Of a DNA stretch of 64,000 nucleotides, positions 18,755 through 27,050 are shown piece by piece. The translations under genes were made by a program, and so were the position numbers. Each line of letters starts with the position of its first letter. Position 1 is the first letter of the stretch. The stretch is from Saprospiraceae bacterium (GTDB taxonomy: Bacteria > Bacteroidota > Bacteroidia > Chitinophagales > Saprospiraceae): contig JADKAA010000024.1 in NCBI GenBank assembly GCA_016715465.1, positions 1,240,001 through 1,304,000 of the forward strand, in the 5' to 3' direction. The notes under the pieces were generated by a model. The model was not told where the DNA came from. It ran no database searches and was given only the letters and a program-made list of their open reading frames with translations.

Positions 18755-19582
18755 GTGACTACAATCAATTGCAGGGGCAGCCTGGTGGATTTATCCATGC
18801 CCAAGGTGATGGGCATCATCAATGTAAACGACGATTCCTTTTACAGCGGCAGCCGTTTTACCGGCCGGGAAGAGATCCGCAGACGCGCCACACAAATGGC
18901 CGAGGAAGGTGCCACCTGGGTGGACCTCGGTGCCATGTCTTCCCGGCCGGGAGCAGAACTCATCGACCCAGCCCTGGAATGGCAGGTGCTGCAACCTGCC
19001 TTGGAAGCCGTGCTGGAGGTGCCCGGACTGCTGGTTTCCATCGATACCGTTTGGTCCCTCACCGCAAGCCGCTGCATCGAAGCGGGTGCCCATGTGATCA
19101 ACGACATCTCCGCCGGCACCATCGACCCTGAAATGATGGACACCGTGGCGGCGTATGCCGATGTGCCTTACATCGCCATGCACATGCGCGGCACACCCAA
19201 AACCATGAAGGAACTTACCACCTACGACGACCTCCTGCTCGACCTGCTGAATTATTTTGCCGGTAAGATCCACGAAGCACATAGCGCAGGCATCAAAGAC
19301 GTCGTCATCGACCCCGGCTTCGGCTTCGCCAAGACTCTGGAGCAAAATTATACCATCCTCAAAAACCTGCGCAAACTCTGCATCTTCGGTGCCCCCGTCC
19401 TGGCCGGCCTGTCCCGCAAGTCGATGTTGTACAAACTCACCAGCGGTACGCCAGGCGAAGCCCTCAATGCCACTTCAGTCGCCAATACGATCGCGGTGAT
19501 GAATGGGGCAGCCATCCTGAGGGTACACGATGTGAAGGAAGCAGTGGAGGTGGTTAAGGTGTGTGGTATGGCAACGCGGTAA
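18755..19582 (+). CDS. folP: Dihydropteroate synthase
   Basis: A 275-residue protein that condenses p-aminobenzoate with 6-hydroxymethyl-dihydropterin diphosphate in folate synthesis. The open frame extends far upstream, but homology begins at GTG 18755: VTTINCRGSLVDLSMPKVMGIINV is the usual Bacteroidota beginning. Family motifs are VDLGAMSSRPGAELIDP, VINDISAGTID, YIAMHMRGTPKTM, VVIDPGFGFAKTLEQNY and VLAGLSRKSMLYKL. The first pterin loop reads NVNDDSFYSG instead of the common NVTPDSF. The enzyme is the sulfonamide target. Confidence 0.93.
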   Translation: MTTINCRGSLVDLSMPKVMGIINVNDDSFYSGSRFTGREEIRRRATQMAEEGATWVDLGAMSSRPGAELIDPALEWQVLQPALEAVLEVPGLLVSIDTVWSLTASRCIEAGAHVINDISAGTIDPEMMDTVAAYADVPYIAMHMRGTPKTMKELTTYDDLLLDLLNYFAGKIHEAHSAGIKDVVIDPGFGFAKTLEQNYTILKNLRKLCIFGAPVLAGLSRKSMLYKLTSGTPGEALNATSVANTIAVMNGAAILRVHDVKEAVEVVKVCGMATR

Positions 19583-19593
19583 TGGTCTCAACT

Positions 19594-20526
19594 TCATCTG
19601 ACAATTTTCAACTTACTTTTAATGGTCACTGAGTCCACCGAGATAAATTGATGAAACAAAGGCTTAATTTTTATGGCATCGGTATCGGAATCTAAAAATG
19701 TATTTTTCTTTTCCATTTCTATCAACCCATAAGGGGCTAAAAATCGTTCAAAAGTCCTGATTGTGTAACATTGATAGGCTGCTCTTTTTTTTGTGAAATA
19801 TCTGTCTTCAAATTCATCGATCAACATGGGCAGGGCGGTAAAATATTTGTCGCCATAAAAAACAAGTGGTCTTACGGCATCGCCATACCTGGACAAAAGC
19901 AACAGTGAATATCCTGCGGCCAATTGTCCGGTGATGTCGGACTCATAGTTGTCAAAATAGGCCCAATTCAAAGCCATACAATGGGTCTTAAAAATAATTT
20001 GCAGCAAGTCATTTCTATCCTGGATCGCCTTTTCACCCAAGGCTGAAAGGGAGATATGGCCTTTGATTGATTTTACAAGGCCAGCCACCTGTATCAGGTG
20101 GGCACATACATTTACAGCGTAGCTGTCTTCCTGTTTGTTACATTTATATCCATGATCTTCCAAAGGCACATCCTTGATATGGCCTAAGGCGTAGAGTTCT
20201 TTTACGATGCTAACCGGCAGGTTGCCCTTAGGGGTCAGCTTGACCCTGCCTTCTGTTTTCACCTTGTTCAACAAGAAGACAACCATATGCAACATGGGTA
20301 TTTGATTCAATTCCTCTTCGTTCAATTTTTGTAAGCGCACTTTACTTTCGGGACCAAAGACATCCCTTTGGAGGATATGCATCTCATCCGGGGATAGGCC
20401 ATCAAACTGCTCGAGCCCTTTGCTGTTATGGGCATTCATTTCCTTTGACAGCGCTTTGTTGATGTCTTCCAGGTTGGTAAGCCCCTGCTGTTGGATACGC
20501 TTTAAGATTTCATCTAAGTCGATCAT
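19594..20526 (-). CDS. Protein of unknown function
   Basis: A 310-residue protein, not recognised with confidence. It begins MIDLDEILKRIQQQGLTNLEDINKALSKEMN when read from ATG 20526; an upstream start at 20592 adds 22 residues that look like untranslated leader. The segment RVKLTPKGNLPVSIVKELYALGHIKD resembles a winged-helix-like motif seen in proteins found with SEC-C or IS1096-type ORF3 domains; this is only a resemblance. No signal peptide or membrane helix is evident. It converges with folP with an 11-base gap. Confidence 0.6.
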   Translation of the reverse strand: MIDLDEILKRIQQQGLTNLEDINKALSKEMNAHNSKGLEQFDGLSPDEMHILQRDVFGPESKVRLQKLNEEELNQIPMLHMVVFLLNKVKTEGRVKLTPKGNLPVSIVKELYALGHIKDVPLEDHGYKCNKQEDSYAVNVCAHLIQVAGLVKSIKGHISLSALGEKAIQDRNDLLQIIFKTHCMALNWAYFDNYESDITGQLAAGYSLLLLSRYGDAVRPLVFYGDKYFTALPMLIDEFEDRYFTKKRAAYQCYTIRTFERFLAPYGLIEMEKKNTFLDSDTDAIKIKPLFHQFISVDSVTIKSKLKIVR

Positions 20527-20874
20527 ATCCCATGTTTTTACAAAGATAATGGAAGTGAAAACAATATCCAGGTCCCATATTGGGAATGGCATAAATTTGG
20601 GTGGTAATCATTAAATATTTTTAAACCATGATCATTAGGCTCTTTTGGCTTTATAGTGATTGAAGGTATATTTCGTTTATAATTGGCATGCATCTTTGAA
20701 AATGGATACCTAGTTCAACATATTAGACCTAAAGACCTATATTTGATGGTTGAAATGGGGGTATTAAAAAGACCTGTAACCTGAATATGGCCATTTTGAA
20801 ATGCCTGCTTACATCCATTATCTGCGCAAATGATCGGTAACTTCACGTATATAAACCTTGTCCCATCCAAAGTC
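20527..20874. other. Intergenic region without recognised content
   Basis: A 348-base AT-rich stretch. I see no gene, RNA or clear repeat in it. Confidence 0.5.
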
Positions 20875-21504
20875 ATGTTTAACCCCTCATCGTATTATTA
20901 TCGGTGCTTGATGTGCATTTATTTTACTATGGGCATTGCAGCTCCCATGAGCTTTGCCCAACTTTTTTCCATTGATGCTGATTCTTTCTCATCCTCGCGA
21001 ATGTCTCTAGCTGAATTTTCCTTTGGTAAAAAGCTCGACAACGACTATGTAGCAGGTCATAAGCGGTATTATGATTTCGGCATATCCATCGATCTCTTTT
21101 GTAAAAAGATCAACAACAAGCTACACATTGGCCTCAGTCCCTTTGCCGATATCCACGTCGTTGACAATAAAGGATACGAGAAATTTGGACTCCGGGGCTA
21201 CTTTGAAATTATTGCTTCTCCAGAAACCAGTTATAAACTTGCCATGGGTCCTGTTATCCACTCGACCAACCTCTCCCGCAATACCAGCGCTGGTATTTCC
21301 GTTGACCTCAGTTATTATCCTACGCGTGCCATAGGCATCTTCTCTCGTTTTGACCGGCTTACTACCCGACAACAGCTGCAAAATGCGCACATAGCTGACA
21401 TTACCCTCGGCATAAAAATCAGACCCAAAGGCTTGATAAGTATACTAGGGTATCTGTTTGGGGTGGGATCTATAGGGTTTAATGGGATATTGAGGAGTCA
21501 GTAG
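20875..21504 (+). CDS. Hypothetical secreted or outer-membrane protein
   Basis: About 209 residues from ATG 20875; an in-frame ATG at 20830 would add 15. Residues MFNPSSYYYRCLMCIYFTMGIAAPMSFAQ look like a signal peptide cut after SFAQ. The rest has alternating hydrophobic strands with aromatic ends (KRYYDFGISIDLFCKK, KLHIGLSPFADIHVV, YKLAMGPVIHSTN, AGISVDLSYYPTRAIGIFSRFDRL, ADITLGIKIRP), consistent with a small outer-membrane beta-barrel. No family is recognised. Confidence 0.55.
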   Translation: MFNPSSYYYRCLMCIYFTMGIAAPMSFAQLFSIDADSFSSSRMSLAEFSFGKKLDNDYVAGHKRYYDFGISIDLFCKKINNKLHIGLSPFADIHVVDNKGYEKFGLRGYFEIIASPETSYKLAMGPVIHSTNLSRNTSAGISVDLSYYPTRAIGIFSRFDRLTTRQQLQNAHIADITLGIKIRPKGLISILGYLFGVGSIGFNGILRSQ

Positions 21505-21532
21505 AACAATTAAAGTACTTTGATCTTCTAGC

Positions 21533-22648
21533 TTAAAGGACAAACTCCCTAAAATTCTCCCGGTCAATTACCTTTATGTTGGTATCGTACACTTGTTGGA
21601 ATTCCTTGTCCAACTTTACTTTTTTAAAGGCAAACCATTTGAATTCAAAGGCGGATATTTTACCCTCCCCATCTTCTACGAAGTCAATTTCCCGCTGTGT
21701 GGTAGTACGCCAAAAATGCATATTGACCAAACGCCGATGATACAGGTTGTATTTCATCCGTTCACTGATGATAAAGTTTTCCCATAACTGCCCTACATCA
21801 TTGCGCATGGGCAGGGGATTGAGGTTTCCTATGATGGCATTGCGAATGCCATTGTCGTAAAAATATATTTTCTGGCTGGTTTTGATTTCATTCCTTAAGT
21901 TTCTGCTAAAGGCGGGTAGCTTAAAAATTACATAGGTTTTACAGAGTAATTCGATATAAGTGCTTATGGTGTTTTTATCAGCACCCACCAGTTGGGCCAC
22001 CTCATTATAACTCACTTCACTCCCAACCTGATAGGCAAGTGCCCTTAAAATCTTATCCAAAAGCTCAGGCTTCTTAATATTGCCCAAAGCCAAAATATCC
22101 TTGTACAAATAGCTGGATGTTATGGATTTGAGTATTTCTGCCTGGTCTTCCGTTTGGTTGAGTACTTCAGGGTACATGCCGTAAACCATCCTCAATTCCA
22201 ATTGCTTTTGTGCCGTTAGTACTCCATGTTTATGTTCAAATTCATGCCAGGAAACGGGCAGTAAGGTAAACTCCCACTTGCGGCCTGTAAGTGCCTCGCT
22301 GGTTTGTTGATTGATCTCAAAAGAGGAGGATCCAGTCACTAAAACCTTCACCGTTTTAAGCTTATCATGTAAAAGTTTCAGCGCATTGCCAATGTCCTGT
22401 ATCTTTTGAGCCTCGTCAATAAACACATACTTATGATTGCCTATTATGCTTATTAATTTTTCTACGCTGACCATTTCAAAATAGGATCTATCGGTCACAT
22501 CATCCCCATTGATTTCAAGAAACTCCTTTGAGGATAATATGCCCTCAATGAGTGTAGTTTTCCCAACCTGACGTGGCCCGGTTAGAATAATGATTTTATT
22601 ATCCTTTAACCTCTTTTCGATCAAACCTTTTAAACTACGCAGATACAT
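21533..22648 (-). CDS. AAA ATPase with C-terminal DUF4143 domain
   Basis: A 371-residue protein. Walker A is LTGPRQVGKTTLIEG (residues about 23-37) and Walker B is HKYVFIDEAQKI. The AAA_14 module is followed by a winged-helix-like segment (YNEVAQLVGADKNTISTYIELLCKTYVIFKLPAF) and the DUF4143 nuclease-like fold ending in TTQREIDFVEDGEGKISAFEFKWF, where D..E.K resembles a PD-(D/E)xK core. These solitary proteins are common accessory genes of unknown role. Three phased repeats lie just upstream and may be its own operator. Confidence 0.88.
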   Translation of the reverse strand: MYLRSLKGLIEKRLKDNKIIILTGPRQVGKTTLIEGILSSKEFLEINGDDVTDRSYFEMVSVEKLISIIGNHKYVFIDEAQKIQDIGNALKLLHDKLKTVKVLVTGSSSFEINQQTSEALTGRKWEFTLLPVSWHEFEHKHGVLTAQKQLELRMVYGMYPEVLNQTEDQAEILKSITSSYLYKDILALGNIKKPELLDKILRALAYQVGSEVSYNEVAQLVGADKNTISTYIELLCKTYVIFKLPAFSRNLRNEIKTSQKIYFYDNGIRNAIIGNLNPLPMRNDVGQLWENFIISERMKYNLYHRRLVNMHFWRTTTQREIDFVEDGEGKISAFEFKWFAFKKVKLDKEFQQVYDTNIKVIDRENFREFVL

Positions 22649-22678
22649 GCATGGATTTTGGGATAAATTTAGTACTAA

Positions 22679-22774
22679 TTCACCAAATTAGATCATTTTT
22701 AGTGACATAATTCACCAAAACAGATCAAATACGGTGAATATATTCACCAAAATACATTTAAATTGGTGAATAGT
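22679..22774 (-). promoter_or_regulatory. Phased TTCACCAAA repeats upstream of the DUF4143 ATPase
   Basis: ATTCACCAAA-type words occur at about 22679, 22711 and 22742, spaced 31-32 bases (three helical turns); the first two are each followed by AGATCA. Inverted partners are CGGTGAATATATTCACC (a palindrome, about 22732-22748) and TTGGTGAAT (about 22763). The set lies between the ATPase start (22648) and the stop of the DUF1801 gene. Confidence 0.55.
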
Positions 22775-22782
22775 TTTTTCTA

Positions 22783-23205
22783 TTACCGCTCCTCAAACCC
22801 ATATCGCACCGCCGCTTCCAATACTTCGAGGTGGATGTCTTTGAGTGTTTTAAATTTGATGCAATACCCGCTCACTTTGGCCTTGCCCAGATCTTTTCCG
22901 AAGGTTTGAGCAAGGTAGGTCTTATCCGCGATGCCAAGAATGTAGACCGAGATGCCGGTGGTATTTGCACTGAGTCCAATTTGATAAAAATCCCGGGTTG
23001 TTCCATCGGCGTATTTCAGGGTATGCAGGCCATATCCAATGTTGGGATTCGAGACCGTTTTATTCTCGCTGTTTATGCCATCCAGAAACCACAATGTACA
23101 GCCGGGTCTCAATTCCAGGATGCGGTGGTGCAGCGTTTCCATGTCCAAACGTTTGGATTCCGGTAAACTGTCCAGGTAGGCTTTGATTTGGTCTGCTATG
23201 GTCAT
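22783..23205 (-). CDS. DUF1801 (YdhG-like) domain protein
   Basis: A 140-residue protein from ATG 23205. The pattern IADQIKAYLDSLPESKRLDMETLHHRILELRPGCTLWFLDGINSENKTVSNPNIGYG...DFYQIGLSANTTGISVYILGI...KDLGKAKVSGYCIKFKTLKDIHLEVLEAAVRYGF fits the DUF1801 fold. The function is unknown. The longer start at 23232 would overlap the previous gene, so 23205 is preferred. It lies 13 bases after the NTF2-like gene and is probably co-transcribed. Confidence 0.75.
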   Translation of the reverse strand: MTIADQIKAYLDSLPESKRLDMETLHHRILELRPGCTLWFLDGINSENKTVSNPNIGYGLHTLKYADGTTRDFYQIGLSANTTGISVYILGIADKTYLAQTFGKDLGKAKVSGYCIKFKTLKDIHLEVLEAAVRYGFEER

Positions 23206-23218
23206 CGTTGTGTTTTTG

Positions 23219-23587
23219 TCAGAACATGCCATTTTCGTTTACCATATCAGTAGGTACGACCTGACCAAAGTCCCAAAGTTCGACAATTTTACCATTTTCA
23301 AAACGAAAAATGTGAATTACCGCAATGTCATGGTCTGAATGGGTTTGTCTGACGCGGGAATGCACAGCCACCAAAACTCCATCTTCCAGCGATCTTTGAA
23401 TTTCAAATTTTTTGTTGGGATTATTTTGGGCATTTTCTTCCATGGCTGTCATCAAAGTATGACCATCTCCTTTGAAGTAGGCATTGTGATGTATGAAATT
23501 GTCCCCCACATAAAGGTCGAATGCCTCTCGTGATTGCCCTTTGGCGGCAAGTTGTAAAAAATCCTGAGCTATTTCTTTTTTTGTCAT
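23219..23587 (-). CDS. SnoaL/NTF2-like protein
   Basis: A 122-residue protein of the cone-shaped NTF2 fold: FLQLAAKGQSREAFDLYVGDNFIHHNAYFKGDGHTLMTAMEE, then VHSRVRQTHSDHDIAVIHIFRFENGKIVELWDFGQVVPT. His/Asp residues inside the pocket resemble SnoaL-type isomerases or binding proteins; the substrate is unknown. It is followed closely by the DUF1801 gene on the same strand. Confidence 0.82.
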   Translation of the reverse strand: MTKKEIAQDFLQLAAKGQSREAFDLYVGDNFIHHNAYFKGDGHTLMTAMEENAQNNPNKKFEIQRSLEDGVLVAVHSRVRQTHSDHDIAVIHIFRFENGKIVELWDFGQVVPTDMVNENGMF

Positions 23588-23663
23588 GTGGTTAATTTAA
23601 ATGCACTTGTTGTATTTGCCAGCGATTGAGCAAATAATATGAGTACCCAAATATCAACTTTAT

Positions 23664-25232
23664 TTATGGCATATGGTAACCCAGCCCCAGTTGAAAGCCA
23701 ATAGAAACCGGATACTGATTCACTTCATTCAGATTGTTCCAATCTAATAAACTTTTATTAATTTGAAAACCTGAGGTTAAACTAAGTTTTGGGTTGAGAA
23801 AATAATGTAATCGGGCACCAATAAATCCATCAGCGGCCCATTGATTTTGGAACAAAATATTGTCTGAGCCACTGTAATCCACAATTGTGCCTTGATAGAC
23901 CGATCTTCCCTGGTTTTTGACCAGGCTGTTGAAGGCACATCCGAGATATACATCGGTTTGAAACGACCTGAATCGCCAGGATTTACCAAGGCCAAAGGAT
24001 ATTTTAAATAATTTGGTCGTATTGTGATGGATTACTCTACGCTCTGCCTGCACTATCTGTTCAACATCTCCTCGAATTACCTTTTGGCCCCCGGTCAGCA
24101 AATTGTTTTGTACCTGAATGATGGTATCCTTGAGGATGACTTTATGGTCATGAATGGTTTGGTTGTATTGCAGCCTGCTCTCCAGCTGCTGGTATTGAAG
24201 ACCGGCCATTACAAAATAATTTTCTTTGAATCCCCTCATGTAATGACCTTGCAATTGGAGGGAGGTCAGAGGTGCTTCATACCGTTCCCGCTCAGGCCTG
24301 TTGCTCCCATAGCCCTCGCTCCAAAAAGTAACACCTCCTTCCTGGAGCAATTGATGCGGAAACCTGCGTGGGTCTTTTCTTTCGAGGTAAGCACTGTTTG
24401 TAATCGTCATGTCCAGATTGGGTAGGTCCAGAGAATGAAAACCTGACAAAAATAAATGCAACATGGGAATTTGAGGTAAAGCGTGTTCCATATTTGAAGC
24501 TGCCTCCGGCACTAAAACACTTTGTTCATTGGTAATCTGGGTCTGGACTGATGCTATGTCGGCTGTGTTCATTGGGCCTTGAATTGGACCCTTACTTTCA
24601 GTTTGCTGAATGGTCGTATTAGAAACCACATCACCCGTTTGCATGCTTTGGTGAGCGGGACCTGGCGTTTTTTTGTTCAACAAAGTGGTGATCGGGTCGT
24701 TTTCATTGGTTTGCCGGGCGGCCTTTATCCCTGAACCGGTTGTGCCGGCATAGTTCGATGATGTTTTTTGATTGGGCTTGAGTTTTGGGTTCACGCTATG
24801 ATGCACAGCTTCTGTTTCATGTATGGAAACCAGCTGTTCATCTTCCCCGGTAACAGGTTTTTTTTCCGTCAGGGGTTTTGCTGAAGCATGCTCTGGTATT
24901 GTTATTATAGTCTTTTTAAGCTGATTGTCTGCGTGATTTGTCACTTTCTTCTCCGTCGATCGTGCAATTCCATCGTCATTTGTGGACCTCACTTTTGAAT
25001 GCATTCTGCAGATGGAAAGAAGACCGATTGCCAGGGCAAAAAACAGGATGAGGAAGAAGCCAATCTTTTTTCTGTCATCTCTTTTCTTTTTAGGGTCAGG
25101 TCTGTTTTGCTCCATGGATCTCATCTTTTCAAAAATGCCATTTTTCATGGAATCCCAATCCATTTCGGGAGGAAGCGGATGGTCATTATCTTCCTGCATC
25201 ATTTTATTGATTTTGTTATTATTAAATTCCAC
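23664..25232 (-). CDS. Transmembrane protein with C-terminal barrel-like domain, paired with an ECF sigma factor
   Basis: A 522-residue protein. An N-terminal cytoplasmic segment of about 55 residues (PLPPEMDWDSMKNGIFEKM) precedes one membrane helix (KIGFFLILFFALAIGLLSICRM, about 56-77), a long low-complexity periplasmic region (about 80-250), and a C-terminal half with repeated amphipathic strands (LTSLQLQGHYMRGFKENYFVMAGLQYQQLESRLQYNQ, TDVYLGCAFNSL, LSLTSGFQINKSLLDW, SIGFQLGLGYHMP) that looks like an outer-membrane barrel. Its start overlaps the sigma gene by 11 bases. By position and topology the N-terminus may hold the sigma factor as an anti-sigma module; this is inference. Confidence 0.65.
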   Translation of the reverse strand: MEFNNNKINKMMQEDNDHPLPPEMDWDSMKNGIFEKMRSMEQNRPDPKKKRDDRKKIGFFLILFFALAIGLLSICRMHSKVRSTNDDGIARSTEKKVTNHADNQLKKTIITIPEHASAKPLTEKKPVTGEDEQLVSIHETEAVHHSVNPKLKPNQKTSSNYAGTTGSGIKAARQTNENDPITTLLNKKTPGPAHQSMQTGDVVSNTTIQQTESKGPIQGPMNTADIASVQTQITNEQSVLVPEAASNMEHALPQIPMLHLFLSGFHSLDLPNLDMTITNSAYLERKDPRRFPHQLLQEGGVTFWSEGYGSNRPERERYEAPLTSLQLQGHYMRGFKENYFVMAGLQYQQLESRLQYNQTIHDHKVILKDTIIQVQNNLLTGGQKVIRGDVEQIVQAERRVIHHNTTKLFKISFGLGKSWRFRSFQTDVYLGCAFNSLVKNQGRSVYQGTIVDYSGSDNILFQNQWAADGFIGARLHYFLNPKLSLTSGFQINKSLLDWNNLNEVNQYPVSIGFQLGLGYHMP

Positions 25233-25793
25233 CGACCAATAATTTTAAGTTGTGATTCGAAATATTTTCTCTAAGCCAGTTCTTTGCCCTGTGCAATTGT
25301 GATCTGGATGTTTCAGGACTGATGTTCAACATTTCGCTCACCTCCTGATGGCTGTAGTCGTCAATGATCACCAGCATAAAAATTTGTTTATACCCTTCAG
25401 GCATTCTTTGTAAATACAGCATAATTTCATCATTTGTCAATGTACTTATTTTATCATTTAAATCTGATTCCATTCTTGTTACTGAGTCCAGTGGAACAAT
25501 TTTAAAGGAGGAAGCTTGTTTTTGATGGTGCTGAATGCATTGATTGATGGTTAGGCGGCGAAGCCAGAATTTGAATTCGCCCTTATGTTCATCGTAAGAT
25601 CCAATACTTAAAAAAAGACGGGCAAAAATTTCCTGGATGACATCTTTGTGATCACTTTCATTGGCAATGTATCTGGCCACGATGGTATAAACATATCGAA
25701 TGCAGGCTTCATACATCTTTTTGAAAGCTTTCTGATCCTGTTTTTTTGTGAATTTATGACAGCTAGCTCTATCACGTAATTTTTTTTAATCAT
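25222..25793 (-). CDS. ECF-type RNA polymerase sigma factor (one-base frame break near the start)
   Basis: Region 2 (DQKAFKKMYEACIRYVYTIVARYIANESDHKDVIQEIFARLF, continuing GEFKFWLRRLTINQCI) and region 4 (LQRMPEGYKQIFMLVIIDDYSHQEVSEMLNISPETSRSQLHRAKNWLRE) are complete. The in-frame start at 25716 would cut into region 2. One extra base in the T8/A8 run at 25780-25787 joins an ATG at 25793 to the frame, giving MIKKKLRDRASCHKFTKKQDQKAF and a normal 190-residue protein. A 14-bp stem begins at that ATG. The 3' end overlaps the barrel-like partner gene by 11 bases, so the two are translationally coupled. Confidence 0.85.
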
Positions 25794-25832
25794 AAGCACT
25801 TCAAATGCCAGAAGGCACTTGAAGTGCTTATG
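25791..25832 (-). promoter_or_regulatory. Long nested hairpin that includes the sigma-factor start codon
   Basis: CATAAGCACTTCAA (25791-25804) pairs perfectly with TTGAAGTGCTTATG (25819-25832), and inside it TGCC pairs with GGCA. In the minus-strand RNA the putative AUG of the sigma gene (25793-25791) is in the base of the stem. The hairpin lies between the lipoprotein stop (25842) and the sigma gene, and could control translation or separate the two cistrons. It is not followed by a T run, so it is not a standard terminator. Confidence 0.65.
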
Positions 25833-25841
25833 GGTGATCTA

Positions 25842-26813
25842 TTATTGGCAATTATTCAGGTATTCACAAACACTGGCGTCAGACGCAAAACTGAGTTGCT
25901 GGCCACCGAGATATTTTAGAACAGTCACCGGATAAACCAATTCTATATCGCCGTACGCGTTTGGAGATGAATTCAATTCATCGAGATAGTCTTCTCTGGA
26001 TTGAATTTGTTTGGTACTGCCATTTATGGTTATGGTAAACGGATAATTAATGAAGTAGGTACAATTGATCCGGGTTCCTGCACCTTCGTTAAAGAAGAAT
26101 TGAATATGCGCGGGTTTATTTTCGCACGCTTCATCCAGGGTCTTGTAAAATTGGCACACATCCGCATCGTTATCCAATACAATGTCCTTTCCAAATTGGG
26201 TTACGGTAATGGGGTACACCAGTTTAGTTTGTAACAGATCAAATGGGGAACCTCCGACAGCCGGCAAATATTCGTCGTCACTGTTAATGGTCACAGGATT
26301 ACCCTCCACGATCAGGTTCACCGGATAATTGATGGTGTACATATATTTGTTGATGGAAAAGATGTTCAAAGCATTAAAAAACAACAGGACATGTGCATCC
26401 TGGCCCATGCAGTCAGAAGGGATAGCTTCACAGGACTGAAGGGCTAACACCAGATCCTCCACGTTTTCGATAATAATCGTTGCGTTATTGACCTCGGCTT
26501 CAAATGGATAGACAAAGTCTACCAGCGTATCTGCGAGCATGCTAATTGAATCAATTTCCGATTCAGAGTTAACGGTAATGGTGCTGCCGGAGGCCTGGAG
26601 AAATTCAATGGGATAGGAAATACTGACGCAACCCAGGTTAAGTGCATTTGAGACAAGAGATCTGAGTTGGGTGATCAGGGGGTTTACTTCAATGGTATCG
26701 GCTACAAATACTGGGTCTTTTGGAATAATTTCATCAATATTTTCTTTTTGGCAAGCCGTAAAGAAAATTGATATGAAAAGAAGAGAAAAACTTATTTTAG
26801 ATACAATTTTCAT
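25842..26813 (-). CDS. Lipoprotein with three beta-rich repeats
   Basis: A 323-residue protein with a lipoprotein signal (FSLLFISIFFTACQKENID, Cys near 21). Three repeats of about 90 residues share the pattern xxYPxxxxxxGxxxTINSxxEY....D..LVYPVTVxxxG..........CxxxxxC (YPIEFLQASGSTITVNSESE; YPVNLIVEGNPVTINSDDEY; YPFTITINGSTKQIQSREDY), each ending with a Cys-containing segment (ALQSCEAIPSDC, VCQFYKTLDEAC, VCEYLNNC). No known enzymatic domain is seen. It lies 49 bases upstream of the ECF sigma gene on the same strand and may be in the same operon. Confidence 0.65.
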   Translation of the reverse strand: MKIVSKISFSLLFISIFFTACQKENIDEIIPKDPVFVADTIEVNPLITQLRSLVSNALNLGCVSISYPIEFLQASGSTITVNSESEIDSISMLADTLVDFVYPFEAEVNNATIIIENVEDLVLALQSCEAIPSDCMGQDAHVLLFFNALNIFSINKYMYTINYPVNLIVEGNPVTINSDDEYLPAVGGSPFDLLQTKLVYPITVTQFGKDIVLDNDADVCQFYKTLDEACENKPAHIQFFFNEGAGTRINCTYFINYPFTITINGSTKQIQSREDYLDELNSSPNAYGDIELVYPVTVLKYLGGQQLSFASDASVCEYLNNCQ

Positions 26814-27050
26814 TTTTAATGTATTTTTTAATAGTTATAAAATAATTACTTCCCGTACGGTAATGTCAACTATATGTTGAAATGGGAAAAATCGTTGCAT
26901 CGAATTAAATTATTTTTATTTTTTCTATTAAAAAATCGGGATTAGTTCCAGAGTAAGGGTATAAATGGCAAATAATTACGGGGGGATGAACAGATTTAAA
27001 CGGGATGACTGATTGGCTGAAATCCCATGTGAATTAGCATTTTATGTGGG
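26814..27050. other. AT-rich intergenic leader region
   Basis: Very AT-rich, presumably holding the promoter of the lipoprotein/sigma cluster (minus strand); no convincing consensus box found. The tandem repeat array starts right after it. Confidence 0.4.
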
